This document shows, one piece after another, positions 33,465-46,633 of a stretch of DNA of 64,000 bases. Below the pieces are notes generated by a model. It did no database searches and was not told the origin of the DNA. It worked only from the letters and a program-made list of their open reading frames with translations. Positions within the stretch are counted from its first letter, which is position 1. Each line of letters begins with the position of its first letter. Made by a program: the position numbers and the translations under genes. Source of the DNA: Rhipicephalus microplus (lineage: Eukaryota; Arthropoda; Arachnida; Ixodida; Ixodidae); NCBI RefSeq assembly GCF_043290135.1, contig NW_027464588.1, positions 5,865,501-5,929,500 of the forward strand. Reading direction: 5' to 3'.

Positions 33465-35390
33465 CGCTGCTTTCGGTATGCTGCTACTAGCGCACTAAAG
33501 ACGAGCAATGTTGTGCACGGCAACAGTGACGTGAGATTGTCCGGTCGGTCCGCTTCTTGAGGCGGGTAATTTGAAGTGGGCTAACCCGAGGCGGAGCACT
33601 AAAACGTGACGTTATTTCAAAATAGGCCCTTCCTTGGCACGAAAGTAACACTACGAGGTTTCTAGACCACCATTTCAACAAACAACGTCGACTTAATAGT
33701 TGCATTTAGTGTCCTTTTATGCTTAAGCTCTCCGAAAGAGTGGATGGTTATATACAATACACATGTTTAAATCGATTCGACTGACTAGCAGCTTCCTTTT
33801 CATTGGTTTGGAAAATTACTTGCGCACACCGTAGGAATAACTCCATTTGTGAAGCTGCTTTCTCATTCTGAAGCGACGCCTCACGTCAGCAAATTTTTCC
33901 CCATTTTGATTTTACAGCCCCTACTTACAATCCTAGCATCTCCACCACTTGTGAAAAGACGTAAGGTATGACAAAACGATTGTTGTAAATACAGCACAGA
34001 CGCGCGAACCAAATACCGAACATATTGCTAGAGAACACGATGGCGATTATTACAAATAATAGTATGGCCAAGGGAAGATGAAGAACTACACCGTAAACGC
34101 TTACGTTTGTTTTTATTTTTGTAGTCGTAATAAACACACGAAAAACTTTATGCGTTATATAGAGAACTCTTTATATATGTAGTCAGATTTACCCCTATTT
34201 TTGTACTGAGACTATATTAGAGGACCCCTAAACCGCCTTTGAGAAAACAATAAACCAGCTTCATATTATCTCCCGTAGTTTCCCTTTTTCGAGGCACAGT
34301 TCGTGACCTTTGCCGTTTGATCACGTGACGTCAGGGCGAAATAAGCTCTCAATTGTTTAATATAGATGATATATCAGCTGTGAAGTGTTTCATACAAGGC
34401 TTTACGAAGCAGTGACATGGTATTTCTTCTTTGTAATGTATGACTATCACGCGTGATGAACTGATTTCACTTCGTGTTCTTCGTTTACGATTGCACAAGC
34501 ACAGGCAGCAGCGTGTGACCGAGAGGCGCGAAATAATAACAGGCTAAACACTTAGTGCCAACATTGCGCGTGTTTTATAAGAAATGAGTGGCGAAGAGAG
34601 GTAGTGCTTGTGGGAAGTGGAGTCAAGGCGAGAAAGACACTACTGTTTCGCCTTTGAACTTGCGGCGGTTAACAAGCCCTTCAATCATGCCCTCTAAGTA
34701 TGGTTTATTGTTTTTAAAAATAAAGAAAATTCCTTGACAATGCAATGTCAATTAGCACCGCTTAAAATATTACATTATTTTATGAGTGTATAGAATGTTG
34801 AAGTAAAAATAAAGTCGAACATTTGTTTACTTTCATTGATGCTGCATCACCCTATGTCCCGTGGCTCCCAACTGCACTTGAATTTCTCACAATTTTTTCT
34901 GATTGAGTCGGGTTACCTTTGCTCATCATTCCAATGAAACAATATTTCCCCGCAACACCGCTATTGACGCCAACTGAAGAAAATAAACACAATACTAATT
35001 GTGCGTCACGGAGTTCATAGTGTTCTATGCGAGTAGGCAGAGACGTCAAACTCAGAGTGTTTCTTCCTAATTAATTTCAGAACAAGTGAAGTGATTTTCG
35101 CTTCAGGCCTTCCTTTTACGCAATAAAGCCGTGAACAAAGTTCTAAAAATTTAGGTTTTTATGAACAACCGTTATGACATCTATTTCAAGCACAGCCAGG
35201 AAGCTTGTTAAAATGCTTATCTGTGCAAAACTTTTATGTAAATGCACTAAAATTTTCTTGCACCTCGCAGATTTTCGTAGACAATACACACGTATCTTTT
35301 GTCAAATTTTTACCTACAAATACACAACACCACACAACAAATGGGACAAATAACAGGCCGTAGCTCTGAGTTTATTACAAACAAATACTT
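33465..35390. other. AT-rich spacer
   Basis: No gene, repeat array or element recognised. Short frames lack motifs. Confidence 0.4.
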
Positions 35391-35394
35391 ACCC

Positions 35395-35875
35395 CAGCCC
35401 GGTGGTCCCACGCCTGCGTTATCCTTATCTATACCCGACGGACGCGTGTAAAGCATGCGGGGAAAGGGCCACACTGCAGTACATGCTTTGGGAGTGGGCT
35501 GAAAAAGTTAACGTCACTGCTGCCACTCACTTCACGACGCATGTCAGGCAGGGACAAAATCCAAGGCCAATCGCTGCTGCCACCACCGCGCGAGGGCAGG
35601 GGCCGGCCTCCGCCGCGGCTGCGGTCAGTGTTGCCGATCGGCGGCGTCAGCTGTGCTGCCGCTGGGAGGCGGCACTCACAAGCGACGAGCAGGCCGACCA
35701 GCTTTGGGCTGTCCGGCAAGCTGAAGATGCCGCCCGGGTGCAAGTTCTTCGAGCGGTCACCTGAGGTACTGCCACCATAATCAACGGAGAGTGGGAAGGG
35801 ACAGGGGTTTATCCCCTCTTCCCCCACCTCGCCCGGTAAAACTGCCGGACTTTAAATAAAGTCTATTCATTCATT
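35395..35875 (+). mobile_element. 3' end of an I-type LINE
   Basis: The frame at 35402-35764 begins near a Cys/His motif (CKACGERATLQYMLWEW) and ends in a helical RWEAALTSDEQADQLWAVRQAEDAAR stretch, as at the C-terminus of tick I-type LINEs. The 3' UTR ends with AATAAA and TTCATTCATTCA, a short repeat tail. Strongly 5'-truncated. Confidence 0.7.
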
Positions 35876-36494
35876 CAACTACAAGCAAGAGTTGTGCCAG
35901 TTATAGCGACACAATAACTTGTATTTCTAAATGGTAAGTCTTACAAAGCTCCTTGCATGGGACATACTAAAACAGTTAAGAGTGTGCATAAATGGACGAA
36001 GACAATCGATGCATCACGTGCTGTGCAGATATTGACGTGGAGACATGAAAAGTGCGTACAAAGGTATTGTTTATTCTATCCTAATGAAATGTATCTGCAC
36101 ATAGGCAATGTATATGCGAATGCTTTGACTTCATTCATCGCTCTTGGTTCATTCGACACGCCTCTTTTGAAATATAAACATGCAATGTATGGTAAAACTA
36201 GTGGCTGGCTATTTAACCTATTATTGCGGTAAACTTAGTGATGCTACGGGCATTCACCTTTCTTTGCCGATTCAAAGGTGTCTTCCGTATCGAGTCTCTC
36301 AATCGCCAGGCTGAGGTGTGGTGCTCTGCTAGAAAAGTCAGCCAACTCGTGGGTGCATGTGTTACCAGTCATCGACGTTGGCTTCTCTCCATCGTCGCTG
36401 GCGTTCAGGTTGACTCGGTCGAGCATTTGCCACAGGAGCTTCTCTTCTTCAGATGAGCCGGCGTGGTCGTACACGACTCCTGTGCGCAAAACAA
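35876..36494. other. spacer with an unassigned minus-strand frame
   Basis: The minus-strand frame from 36490 to 36244 encodes about 80 residues (YDHAGSSEEEKLLWQMLDRV). I do not recognise it. Its N-terminal extension upstream is decayed SINE, so it is at best an exon fragment. Confidence 0.3.
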
Positions 36495-36735
36495 TCATAA
36501 TGATTGTTCGGGCTTTACATTCAAAGATCACATTGATATTGTCAGGAATGCTGTAGCGAAGGAATTCTATGAATTTTGTCCATGTTGAACGCTTTACCAT
36601 GCACATATATTGAAGTACAAAGACCTCTACCACTCCGCTCTCATCTGAACTTGGTTGCGATTGCAGACGTTTCATCTCGCAACCTTCGCGTCAGCACTCG
36701 AACACCATAACCACAAGACCACCGAGGTGGATATG
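36495..36735 (-). mobile_element. old, degenerate tRNA-derived SINE
   Basis: On the minus strand it starts with GGTGGTCTTGTGGTTATGG, a tRNA-like head. The body aligns loosely with the SINE (GTGCATGGTAAAGCG for GTGCACGTTAAAGAA) and ends near AATCATTATGATTG. Part of a 143-codon frame runs through it by chance. Confidence 0.55.
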
Positions 36736-38946
36736 AACCGAATGACACTGAAGTTCTTTTGACCAGAAAAAAGAAGGAAGGAGGCCGCAAATAGTTGGTT
36801 TAACAACAAATGAACATAATTTGCTTGGAATAAAAACTCGACCGCGCAAGCTGCTTAATAAAGTAGGCCATCACTTCTTATATAATAACAGCGCAATGGA
36901 AAACTCAAAGAAAAAAGGAGACATTTTTGGGTTGTTTTACTTGCGTCATGCATTATCCCGGGCCCTACTCATTTTATTGAAAGCAGAAAAGTTATTGCAA
37001 TGAAAAAATGCTGGTTGATTTTTACATTATATAGACATAAATGAAGTACAGGTTTTTGTCTTATTTGAGGTGTCAGTCTAAATGTGTTACGCACAATAAA
37101 TACCATTTTCTGCACCTCCTCGAGCTGTTTTTAGTAATGAAAACGTGAAGGACTCATAAGAACGCTTGCATAATTTTTAAAGTTAAGCTATTCCTTTGCG
37201 AAAGTTCTGGACTCGTCTCTGCTTACAGATGAACTCCCTATTCTTTAACACAATCTAAACTTTCAGTTATTGCTTTGCGAGCTAGTTTCGTGCTTCCCGG
37301 TGACTTTGTACGACATGTCTTTTCTGATTTTGTTGTATATGCGCCTGAATGGAAGTAAATATGCCGTATGTGTATGTGTCGATATTGTGGTGATTCACTT
37401 AACGACCTTGGAAAAGCTGTTAATTGTATTAGATTAACGGCCGTCATGTATTTCACTGCGTTGAACAAAGGTCGAGAAAGGCCACGCTGATTTCTCGTGA
37501 ATGTCCGGATGTAGTGGATAAAGCAAATGCGTCAACAGGGGGTTGTGTGATCGTTCCGTCATTTCGACAAGTGGGCTTGTGTTCTTCAATATTCTTCAAT
37601 CCTTGAAGAAAACATGGCCACTTGTCCAAACGTCCACACGAGCACACCAACCCTGTTTACGGATTTTTCAACTATCAAGCTACATTCAAGTGAGTAGCGC
37701 GGCAGACTACATAAATAGCTACTGGTATTGCACGCACTCGCATAGAAATTCAATCAAGAAGCTTCAGTGGGTTACGGCTACAAAGCCCCAATCATACTTA
37801 ACAAAGCAAAGAACAACGTATCTTTCAGATTTTCGGCGCCAAATGAGAATATGAATGTATTTAAAACAGACGACACATGAGTAAACATACCGGAAATTTG
37901 TATCCCATCGGTGCAGATATAGCAAAATATCCATAGCAAGACACTGTTCTTTACGCCTCAAAATAAAGCGATGCAAAATCGAGAGCAAATGACACCCTAA
38001 CAACTGTAACGTCATCTCTTTTACTGAAAAAGTGCATTTGACTACCAAAATACGAAGCTCCGAGTCGAAATGTTGAAGGTGACTAAAGAGAACACGTTAT
38101 GGCTGCTTTGTTCTTGTCTCAAAAGGTCGAATATGGAAATGTTTTTATTGAAATCATACACAAGAATATGTTCTTTCAATGAGATTTTCATCAATGCAGA
38201 CGTTTAGAGATCATGGCGTGTTCGAACATTATATACCGTTCCTTTTTCGTGCCCTGAGGTTTCCTTTTTTTTATGCGTGCAAGAAGCTCAAATCAAAGGC
38301 CATTCATGGATATGTTTGCGCGCTTTCTAGGATAGTGTTTTGAGTAGGCTTTATGTAAGTGTTTCTTCTATGGTTTGCTAAGGGCAATAGTTTTTTGCCT
38401 ACTTTACGCTTATTTTACTCACATTACAGTTTACCCTGTGTACGCGATCACGTGGCCAGACTTTTCGAAATATGTTTCGTCCCTACTGCGATGCCGACAT
38501 TGGCCAAGCAGTGGTAGAATGGTCCCGCATACGGATTCACATTTTGCCCCGATCGAAATTTATACCAAAGCTACCATCTGGTGGAAGAATAAACAGGATC
38601 GCCCCAAAAGTGTTGAAGATAGACTTCCCCTGGCAGTGAACCGGCAAATGTAGTGACAATTTACTCTTTCGACGTGCCAATGTAAGACTTTCTCTGTCGC
38701 CTTGAATGTTTACATTTCACATTCTGTGCCTCAGAGAGAATCGAGGCGTGGATAGTATATCCGTTTGTTTGCCTGTTTCTCAGTTATATTTCATCACTTG
38801 AAACATGGAGTAAATAAAGGACGCCTGACGGCTGCCCAGTCAACGCTTTAGCTTTCGGACTCTCAGCCTATTGGCAACGGATGCTGCAGACAGCTTGCTA
38901 GAGCAAAAAAATTGCCCGCAGCTTCCCTCGGGGGAACACTGAGGAT
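36736..38946. other. AT-rich spacer
   Basis: Nothing recognised. Several short frames without motifs. Confidence 0.4.
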
Positions 38947-38959
38947 GATGCGGAGCATA

Positions 38960-39105
38960 TAATTGGTTAACGGGGTGTTAAAGTGCGACTTACTTGGGTC
39001 GATGGCTAAATTGGTTAACGTGGTTGTGAAATGGGGTGTTAAATTGCGACTTACTTGGGTCGATGGCTAAATTGGTTAACGTGGTTGTAGGAGGGGGTGT
39101 TAAAT
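38960..39105 (+). repeat. 61-bp tandem repeat, about 2.3 copies
   Basis: GGGGTGTTAAA recurs at 38972, 39033 and 39094 (third copy partial), joined by a near-identical segment containing TTGGTTAACG. Confidence 0.85.
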
Positions 39106-39280
39106 GAGTGAACACGTACACACGTATGCGAAAGAACGGCGCTGGTCGAAGGGACGTCGATCATTGTGTTTGTGGATTCGTTGGAATTCATTTCACCGTG
39201 ACCTTGGACGTCGACGCGCCGTACAAACCAACCGACGAGCGGCAACTGAGCGAGCGAGCGCCGACCTTGAGTATATATAC

Positions 39281-39500
39281 AGCGCGACGGCGCATGCACT
39301 GTCAGCTGTTGAATGTTCTCGAAGGAGAAGCGCGCGCGCGGCACAGATGGCGACGGCGCGACGGCGCATGCGCTGTCAGCTGTCGAATGTTCTCGAAGGA
39401 GAAGCGCGCGCGGCACAGATGGTGGGCGACGGCGCGACGGCGCATGCGCGCGCGTCAGCTGTCGAATGTTCGAGAAGCGGTGCGGACGGCGCGGACGGCG
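39281..39500 (+). repeat. GC-rich tandem repeat, 74-76 bp, three copies
   Basis: CGCATGC followed by GTCAGCTGT(T/C)GAATGTTC occurs at 39291, 39365 and 39441. CpG-rich (GCGCGCGCG runs). Long open frames on both strands here follow from composition. Confidence 0.85.
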
Positions 39501-39533
39501 CACTACAAGGCGCGAGTATAAGATGCTTCCGCA

Positions 39534-40990
39534 TCTAATACGCCACCCCGTCTCAACTCGTTCTAGGAAAGCCTACAGGGTAATGTTGAAACATCGCAGT
39601 CATCATCGTGTCTCACGTGATTCGCTTGAAAGGAGTTGAAAAAAATAAGTGAACCCATCGGCTTGGATTTTGGACTGAAATTCGTTTGTTAGGGCTTGCG
39701 TGTGATGATTTACAATACGGTACTTTATTCAGTTTTTTTTTCTTTTCAGTGTATCACTGAGGGAGCGTTCGATAAATTTCGAACACACTTCCTTTAAAAT
39801 ACAGCATATCGCTACCAGCTGCCTACACTTATACTAGAAAGCATACAGTCAAGTGTACATGCTTTTGTTTTAACATCGAATTTTTTTTATGGAAGCACCG
39901 TGAGTCGAAAGAACTGAGGTGATCAGATTGATTATTAGTATATATAGTTGGTCAACCTTAGTCATATCTTATTCGAAGCATGTCTTTCTTTGTTTTAGCT
40001 TTAGGCTATAAACGCGGCATGATCTATTTTGTTGCTCTATAGGCGAATAAAAGAATATTTTTTTCTCTTTTTCTTTTTAAAAGAAGCAATCATCGAATAA
40101 AATTAGCTTAAATAAAGTGTTCACGATAGCCCTTAAAATAACATGGCTGTGTAAGTATTTAGAGATTCGTTGGTTTTCTGCAAGTATAGCCTATGCAGTA
40201 TTTAGCACTTTGAACTGAAATACCAATAATGGAGAACGTCGCTGAAGTATTCGTCGACGAAACAATCAAGTTTCACATATAAAGCACAGAAAGCAGGGCA
40301 AAAAACAACACCAGGATGCTTCTATATATCCAACAAAAATCTTTCTCTTCCTCCATTCGTTGGAATTTTGACAGTATTATTCTTCCTGCCTGAAGCATGT
40401 GAGATCGTTTTTTATAAAACTTTCTAGTTTTATTCAACATTGCTCTACAATTCGTATCTATTACTTGACTATCTCTCCTTTGAATGTGGCTCTTAACATG
40501 TACCAATTAGCCTGATTCTTCCGCCGAATTTTTTATACAATTACCTAAACAGACAGGGACAGGTGCCCGTCCGAGTCTCTTTCGTCAGTTTTCAAAAATG
40601 TTTGCTGCAAATAGTTGATCATGGGGTATCGACTAGCTCGAACCCTCACTTTGTTATTAGACACTACAGAGACAGTGTCCAAGCACCTAAAACCAACATC
40701 ATTCTTTGCATCATTTCGTCGTACTGACAATATGGCATGCTAAACGTTTCAGTGTTAGCGAAAACTTGAACGTAAATCTTCCCCTTGGCTAATATTTTAT
40801 TAAGAAAAACTAGTCAATAAAGTCAAGACAAATAGGCAATAGTCAAAAGAAATATTAATAATATAGCCAAGCTACTTCCTTTCATTGGGTGAAGATGTGA
40901 TTCCGCGTACAGGTACCGATACCAGTGGTAGTGCAGTCGTAAAATATGCCCCAATAAAATATTTTGTAGCAATATTCCCCATAGTAAATA
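39534..40990. other. AT-rich spacer
   Basis: Nothing recognised. Confidence 0.4.
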
Positions 40991-41187
40991 GAGCTCGGCT
41001 GCTGACCGGATCGTCGCGAGTTCTATGTTGGCCGCAAGGGTCGCACTTTGATGGAGGTGAAGTGGCAGAGGCCCGCGTACTCTGGTGTGTAGTGCACGTT
41101 AAAGAACACCAGATGGTCAAAATTTCCATATTCTCCACTACGGCATCTTTCATAAAAATATCATGGTTCTGGAGCATGATTATACTA
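40991..41187 (+). mobile_element. degenerate tRNA-derived SINE, 5' end missing
   Basis: Begins inside the tRNA head (CTCGGCTGCTGACC) and retains GTGCACGTTAAAGAACACC, AAAATTTCC and CTCCACTACGGC. The A box is absent and the tail is decayed. No target duplication found. Confidence 0.8.
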
Positions 41188-42491
41188 CATATTATCGTTA
41201 TGGGTCTTGTTTATACCATGATCTTGCAGCTTCATTAGCCCTGCCTCCCACCCCACTCACCTCAATACATTCACAATTTCAGTACGTATCAACTTCGAAT
41301 TATAAAACGAAGTTTTAAGTTTTCTGCAGCGTTTTTTAATAGTTAGCGAAGACATAAAAACGTGGACGTTTTGTTGCACGAAAATGCGTAATGGTTTAAA
41401 CATTCGTCAAGCACCTTTAAAATGTTGAAATAAAATACGAATGCTACTTAACTGAAACAACAAAAAATAAGGTATTTTAGTGAAAATAAATAAAAACTGT
41501 AAGATAAATAAAGACAGCAATATAACCCAGTTCAAGGTAAACTACACGCAACTAAAAGCAAAAGAATCATATATCTTCGCGAGCGGCAGCAACGAAATGA
41601 GGATTCAAAATGTGATGACTGCATTGATATTATATTGGTGCTCTACTAGCCGCTCTGAGGCAAAAAAATGAAAATATAAAAGAGACCATGCTAATCGTTT
41701 TGCACTCTTTGCCCGTGCCTGCCAGCATGAAATAAAGTGGCGGTATCGTTGATCATTTTTCCCCACCTATTTCTTTTGTCTAGGCCTGGCGCTTCTCATT
41801 AAACTACGGTGCCGTTAAGGCACAAGAAATAGAGCAAAGAAAGTACAAAATATTGGCATTGACATGAAAAACAGCCAGGCCTGCACGACACGTGCAGGTT
41901 TACGAGTATATGCAAATGAACAATTAGACTTTCCAAATTACCGCCGTAATCCCTCATCAAGCAGGCTTAAGCGACGTATCAGTGATGCCAGCTTAAGATC
42001 ATCGCCTATTTGTCTTTTTTAAGCAGGCAGTTGCGTGTTTGCTTTTCACAGCTGAATAATAATGCCCTGTGATGACAATGTTCCATTTATGGGCAGAGCA
42101 AAAGATTTGTGGGTGTTGCAGTTTCACAGGCACGAACCCTTCAACCTCAAAAAAAAAGCAAGGAGAGAGCTGTTATAATCCATGCTTTAGAGTTTTCTAC
42201 CTCGGGAAGAGCAAAGCAGCGTTTAACTTCACTTCTAAGCTGAAAACTGTAGAATTTGTTGTTCCTAAATCAGGAAACACCTGAGACTTCTCCGCATAGC
42301 TATGTGGGTTATTAGAGTAAGCTTCAAATATTTGCAAGAAGGAGTCTTTGTATGTGTAGGATGTTGTTACAAGTCTTCATGCAATCCTGATAAAAAGGTT
42401 GTGCAGAGAGACACCATAGATATACTATGTTCTGTTTCAATCCGAAGCAAATATTCTTGTGACGAATTCTGACATTCCGAGCGAAGACGCA
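41188..42491. other. AT-rich spacer
   Basis: Nothing recognised. Confidence 0.4.
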
Positions 42492-42587
42492 GTATGTATG
42501 TATGTATGTATGTATGTATGTATGTATGTATGTATGTATGTATGTATGTATGTATGTATGTATGTATGTATGTATGTATGTATGTAT
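42492..42587 (+). repeat. (GTAT)n microsatellite, about 24 units
   Basis: Uninterrupted tetranucleotide run of 96 bp. Confidence 0.97.
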
Positions 42588-42706
42588 AAATGAATGTACA
42601 TTGTTTACGTCTTATATACCGTAAGGAACAGAAGTTTCTTGACAGTCACAATATGAAGGAGTAAACGTTCAATTGTGACAACATGGGAAATTGAACAAAG
42701 TTACAT

Positions 42707-42947
42707 GCCCCGCCGCGGTGGTCTAGTGGCTAAGGTACTCGGCTGCTGACCCGCAGGTCGCGGGTTCGAATCCCGGCTGCGGCGGCTGCATTCCCGATGG
42801 AGGCGGAAATGTTCTAGGCCCGTGTGCTCAGATTTGAGTGCACGTTAAAGAACCCCAGGTGGTCGAAATTTCCGGAGCCCTCCACTACGGCGTCTCTCAT
42901 ATTCATATGGTGGTTTTGGGACGTTAAACCCCACAAATCAATCAATC
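42707..42947 (+). mobile_element. tRNA-derived SINE (Ruka-like), full length
   Basis: A box TGGTCTAGTGG at 42719-42729, B box GGTTCGAATCC at 42763-42773, tail of ATCA units. Perfect 13-bp target duplication AACAAAGTTACAT at 42694-42706 and 42948-42960. Confidence 0.95.
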
Positions 42948-43199
42948 AACAAAGTTACATTTTTGCGATTATACCTGGGTAGTGCAGAATCAGTGGTATT
43001 GATTCCGCATATAAGGTGGCTCGCACATGACATGAAGAAATGCATGCCGTCTCGATTCTCTTTTCAAGGATAGGCGTGTCATGTCATTTTCTGTGCCTGG
43101 ACATCGCCTCTGCCTAACTTTGTTAAACAGACCTCCCGTAAGATGACGAGACTACATTCATGGCAACTCCGGCCTCCATATTGACGACGTCGAGGAGAT

Positions 43200-43480
43200 T
43201 CTTCTCTTCTTTCTCGGCTTTGGTTATTGTTTTCTCTCACGAAGGCAGACTGGGCGGCGTGTGAAATCTGTGGTGCTGCAGAAAATATCAACCATCTACT
43301 ATGTAATATCCTTGACTTGCACTGATAGGCATCACCTAGCAAGCAGGGTGTTCCAGCTACCTCACACCAAGGAGATTAAAGATGACGCCTCGGCATTTCG
43401 AAGACTTGAAGGTAAAACATACACGCACGGTATCTTGCCACATTGAACCTACCCGATTCTTCATGGATACATGACGTACG
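43200..43480 (+). mobile_element. possible C-terminal scrap of an I-type LINE
   Basis: Translation around 43250-43320 gives CEICGAAENINHLLCNILDLH, which resembles the Cys/His tail of RNase H-bearing LINEs. Stops follow at once. No boundaries are visible. Confidence 0.45.
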
Positions 43481-46400
43481 ACGTGCGATGTGCACTGGTA
43501 CATGAGGGCTCACGACGCCACGAAGATGGCAATCGCTATCCCGTAACGCCCACACACAGTGCCTCCTCTCCAAAACTTGGGAGGCCAAGATTTCCAATGG
43601 AGTCCTCTACAGGCATTAAAATACCACTCGTCGTCAGAAAAGTGACCACGCCCAGAGGATTCCTGCAATGAGGGACCCTCCCAGCTAGGGTGACGCAGAA
43701 ATCACGAGCTCGGAAGACTGTTTCGAGATAATAAACGTATATTTTATTAAGTCATTTTCGCTCCTGTGAGGTGCTTAGTCTCTGAGCAGTGGACTCTTTG
43801 CTCACGGACACACCCAAAACAACTCAAACTTGTACGCAATTCAAGGGTCATGTTTCATTGCTGTCCTAATGTTCCATTAAAAAATCTTGAATAGTCTGTG
43901 GTAGTCCCAGTGAAGAGGCATTCGTTTGTTACTCGGTGGTATTCAGCAATATTCTATTGCGTGTTGTAAGAGGTGATTGTGCTAATGTTGCGTGATAAAT
44001 ATGCTCTTTTCATTTATAGAAGTGGCAGTCGTAAACTCAATGAACTTCACTCTGAACTTACCATATTTTGTGTGTATTGCAGACTGAATTAAGCAATATG
44101 CAAGACGACGCATCTTGCAAGGACTGTTTCTAGTCGGGTTTTTCTTGATTGGAGAACGGGGAACAAGCAAGCAGTACTTTACTGGCCAGTCTTTGCACTT
44201 TGTTGTGCTGGTAATCTTCGTTGTGCACCTTAAACCTAAAGGCCAATAAATACATGACAAAACACTTGTCTTCAGCAGAACTGTTTTCGAAAAATATCAG
44301 TCACGATCTGTTATGCATGTGCACTTGACATCTTCTACGGGAAGAAAATTCTGACGTCATAGTTTGTGAACACTCAAACAAAACATCACAACGCATGAAA
44401 AACCGTGAAAATGCCATAAATTTTCACTCTACAAGGCAGCTAAATAAAGTTCAGTTAAATTGAAGCGGCGCCTAGACTTTTGCGCGGCGCCTTGTTTTTG
44501 GATCGATACCACAACCCTCATACCCAGTGCTGTACTTACGACGCTTTCCAATGTTTAAAGATGCTAGAAAAGCTGAATGCATCCTGTATATTTTTTAGTG
44601 TTTCTTTTTTTCAGAATGCAAATATTCTTTATAGGATGTCACTTTCAGTCCTACTCTGTGACGCGAAATGTGGAAAACAGATATTGTATTTCGCAGTTCT
44701 CGTTTCTCTTGAATGCTATGTTTTCAAAACACTGTTACGAAACGTTCGCTAAGGCCATACGGTACGTACACCATCACCTTGAAATGAATATATTCTCAAG
44801 TGCAAGTTGCGGCCGTAAAACACCTGAAATATTTCTAAAGTTCAGCAAGCTCTATATTTTCGTGGGTGTCTCAGGTTCTTAGAATTCCACGTTCTGCGCG
44901 CCTACGCCTTAGTTCAGCCTCTACGAATCTTGTTTTTCTAGTGCAGCAACGTCATCAAAAAGAACAAGCGGGGGAATCTGGTTGCTTCGGGTAAACAGCT
45001 AGCCTGTATTTTTAGTTCACAACGGACTACCGTCGCAGCTGTTGTAGACATCACGAAAACGCGGAATCCTTTCATCGACCGTGTAAGATCCAGTACCTTG
45101 TCTGCGCAACAACGCTGGTTCAGAACGAGATAGCACCCGCGAACAATGCACCACAGCACCTTTTTTCACACTCCGGAATAAACTGTCTATTTTGTAAGCT
45201 CTTCATGCACTTTCGGTATACTTGTTGACGCCTACACAACTGTATACTTGTTGTGTAGGTGTCATGAATAAAATACGTAATTGCTGGAACACAGATTGGT
45301 TGAAATAAGGGTGTATCGTTTGGAAATATGTGCCTTAAAAATCGTTACTTGTAGCGTTACTACTTGAGCTATTAGGTGCATAATTATAGTAGAAGATCTT
45401 TGTGGTTTTATGGCTGAAACAGTTGGTGCACACGGGAACATATGTAACATCGTTTTGCGCTTGTCTCTGTTGTTGCACGTTTAAAGCCTCGAAACAGTGA
45501 ACTATTGTTCGTATAAAGAAAGCATATGCATCCAGGTTTAGACCAGTAAGAGGTCACGCACGGCATACTATTTTTCGGTGTACGCTGTAGCATACCAGAC
45601 TACGAATGTCGCAGTACTTACTGGCCTATGTATAAACTTGCACAGCGAGCAGGTGTGATTTTTCTGTTGATATTTATTATGATTATGATGTGTGCTACTG
45701 AGGACGAACTATTGCTGTACGTTAAGCCACTTCACGTTGTCTCTTTATCATGATCGCTCTTTTCATCAAAGCCCCTTTGTTTTCAAGTGGAAATATGTGG
45801 CATTGTTCAAGGGTAATGGACATTTGAATGGGGATAATTTTCATTCTATAAAACACACCACACACAGAGATTATAACAGCACTACTGGAAAACAATTTTC
45901 AAAAAAACAAACTGCCTCGGTGTGACATGAGTTGTCTCCGTACAAACACTTGTACACTCTCCATATCCTCTGATATTTGCTGTAAAGAATGCATCACCTA
46001 ATGTGTCAGGTTGCATGCGCCAGTTCTGTAAGCATTTTTATTCTGTATTGAAAACAGTAATCAGCCTGATATACTTTTGCTGAATTTGATGCCATGTCTA
46101 AACTGTTTTTACTTAGTACTGCTGCTGATCTTCAGGCACGTTTTCATATTACGGATATAAGACTCTCGACGTGCAGCGCCTCTCGTTTTCGTGGCAGTGA
46201 CGTTCTTGGTCAAGATTGATTACCCGGCATTTCCGAAGGAAGTGAACTTCGTGTTCGCATAAAAGCTACATACGGTCAATACTCACTCGTATATACTTGC
46301 GTTGAGCTAAGTCTCAGACCAAGCAACAATTCAAATAATAATAAAGGAAGACGCTGAGCACTTGATACACATATTTTTGCATTTGCGATGCTGCTCAGAA

Positions 46401-46546
46401 GTGTTTTTTTATTTTATTTGTTTTTCAGCAGCAGTTGCAGGCTTAGTATGGGATCGATAAAAATGATTGTTGAAAAGCATGCCACGCACCAACCACTTTT
46501 TTCTCGATAAACGCAAGGCAAAACTTAGGTATCGTCCACTTGCTCT
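43481..46546. other. AT-rich spacer
   Basis: Nothing recognised beyond a small inverted pair CTACACAA/TTGTGTAG near 45232-45260. Confidence 0.4.
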
Positions 46547-46561
46547 CTTTTTCTTGAATAG

Positions 46562-46618
46562 ATTGATTGATTTGTGGGGTTTAACGTCCAAAAACCACTA
46601 ATGATTATGAGAGACGCC
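46562..46618 (-). mobile_element. 57-bp SINE 3' end with its own target duplication
   Basis: Only the 3' end of the SINE is present (minus orientation, ATTGATTGATTTGTGGGG on the plus strand). A perfect 15-bp duplication CTTTTTCTTGAATAG (46547-46561 and 46619-46633) shows it is a complete, 5'-truncated insertion, not a deletion product. Confidence 0.85.
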
Positions 46619-46633
46619 CTTTTTCTTGAATAG

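Larger units (their letters stand above)
38947..39533. mobile_element. candidate element with inverted ends and two tandem arrays
   Basis: GATGCGGAGCAT at 38947 is a near inverse of ATGCTTCCGCATC ending at 39533. Inside are a 61-bp tandem (38960-39105), a TATATATACA motif near 39271, and a GC-rich array of about 75 bp per unit (39281-39500). Similar termini bound the element at 11171-12688. No target duplication was identified. Confidence 0.4.

Noticed and set aside
36244..36675. 143-codon minus-strand frame as a host gene
   Set aside because: Its first half runs through a decayed SINE. The other half has no recognisable family, so I kept it only as an unassigned frame.
39051..39639. Arg/Ala-rich frames on both strands
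   Set aside because: They are produced by the CpG-rich tandem array.
42492..42587. CRISPR-like or functional array
   Set aside because: A simple GTAT microsatellite with no spacers.
42707..42780. tRNA genes at the heads of SINE copies
   Set aside because: The heads continue into the common SINE body, have target duplications and lack a complete acceptor stem, so they are SINE promoters and not tRNA genes.
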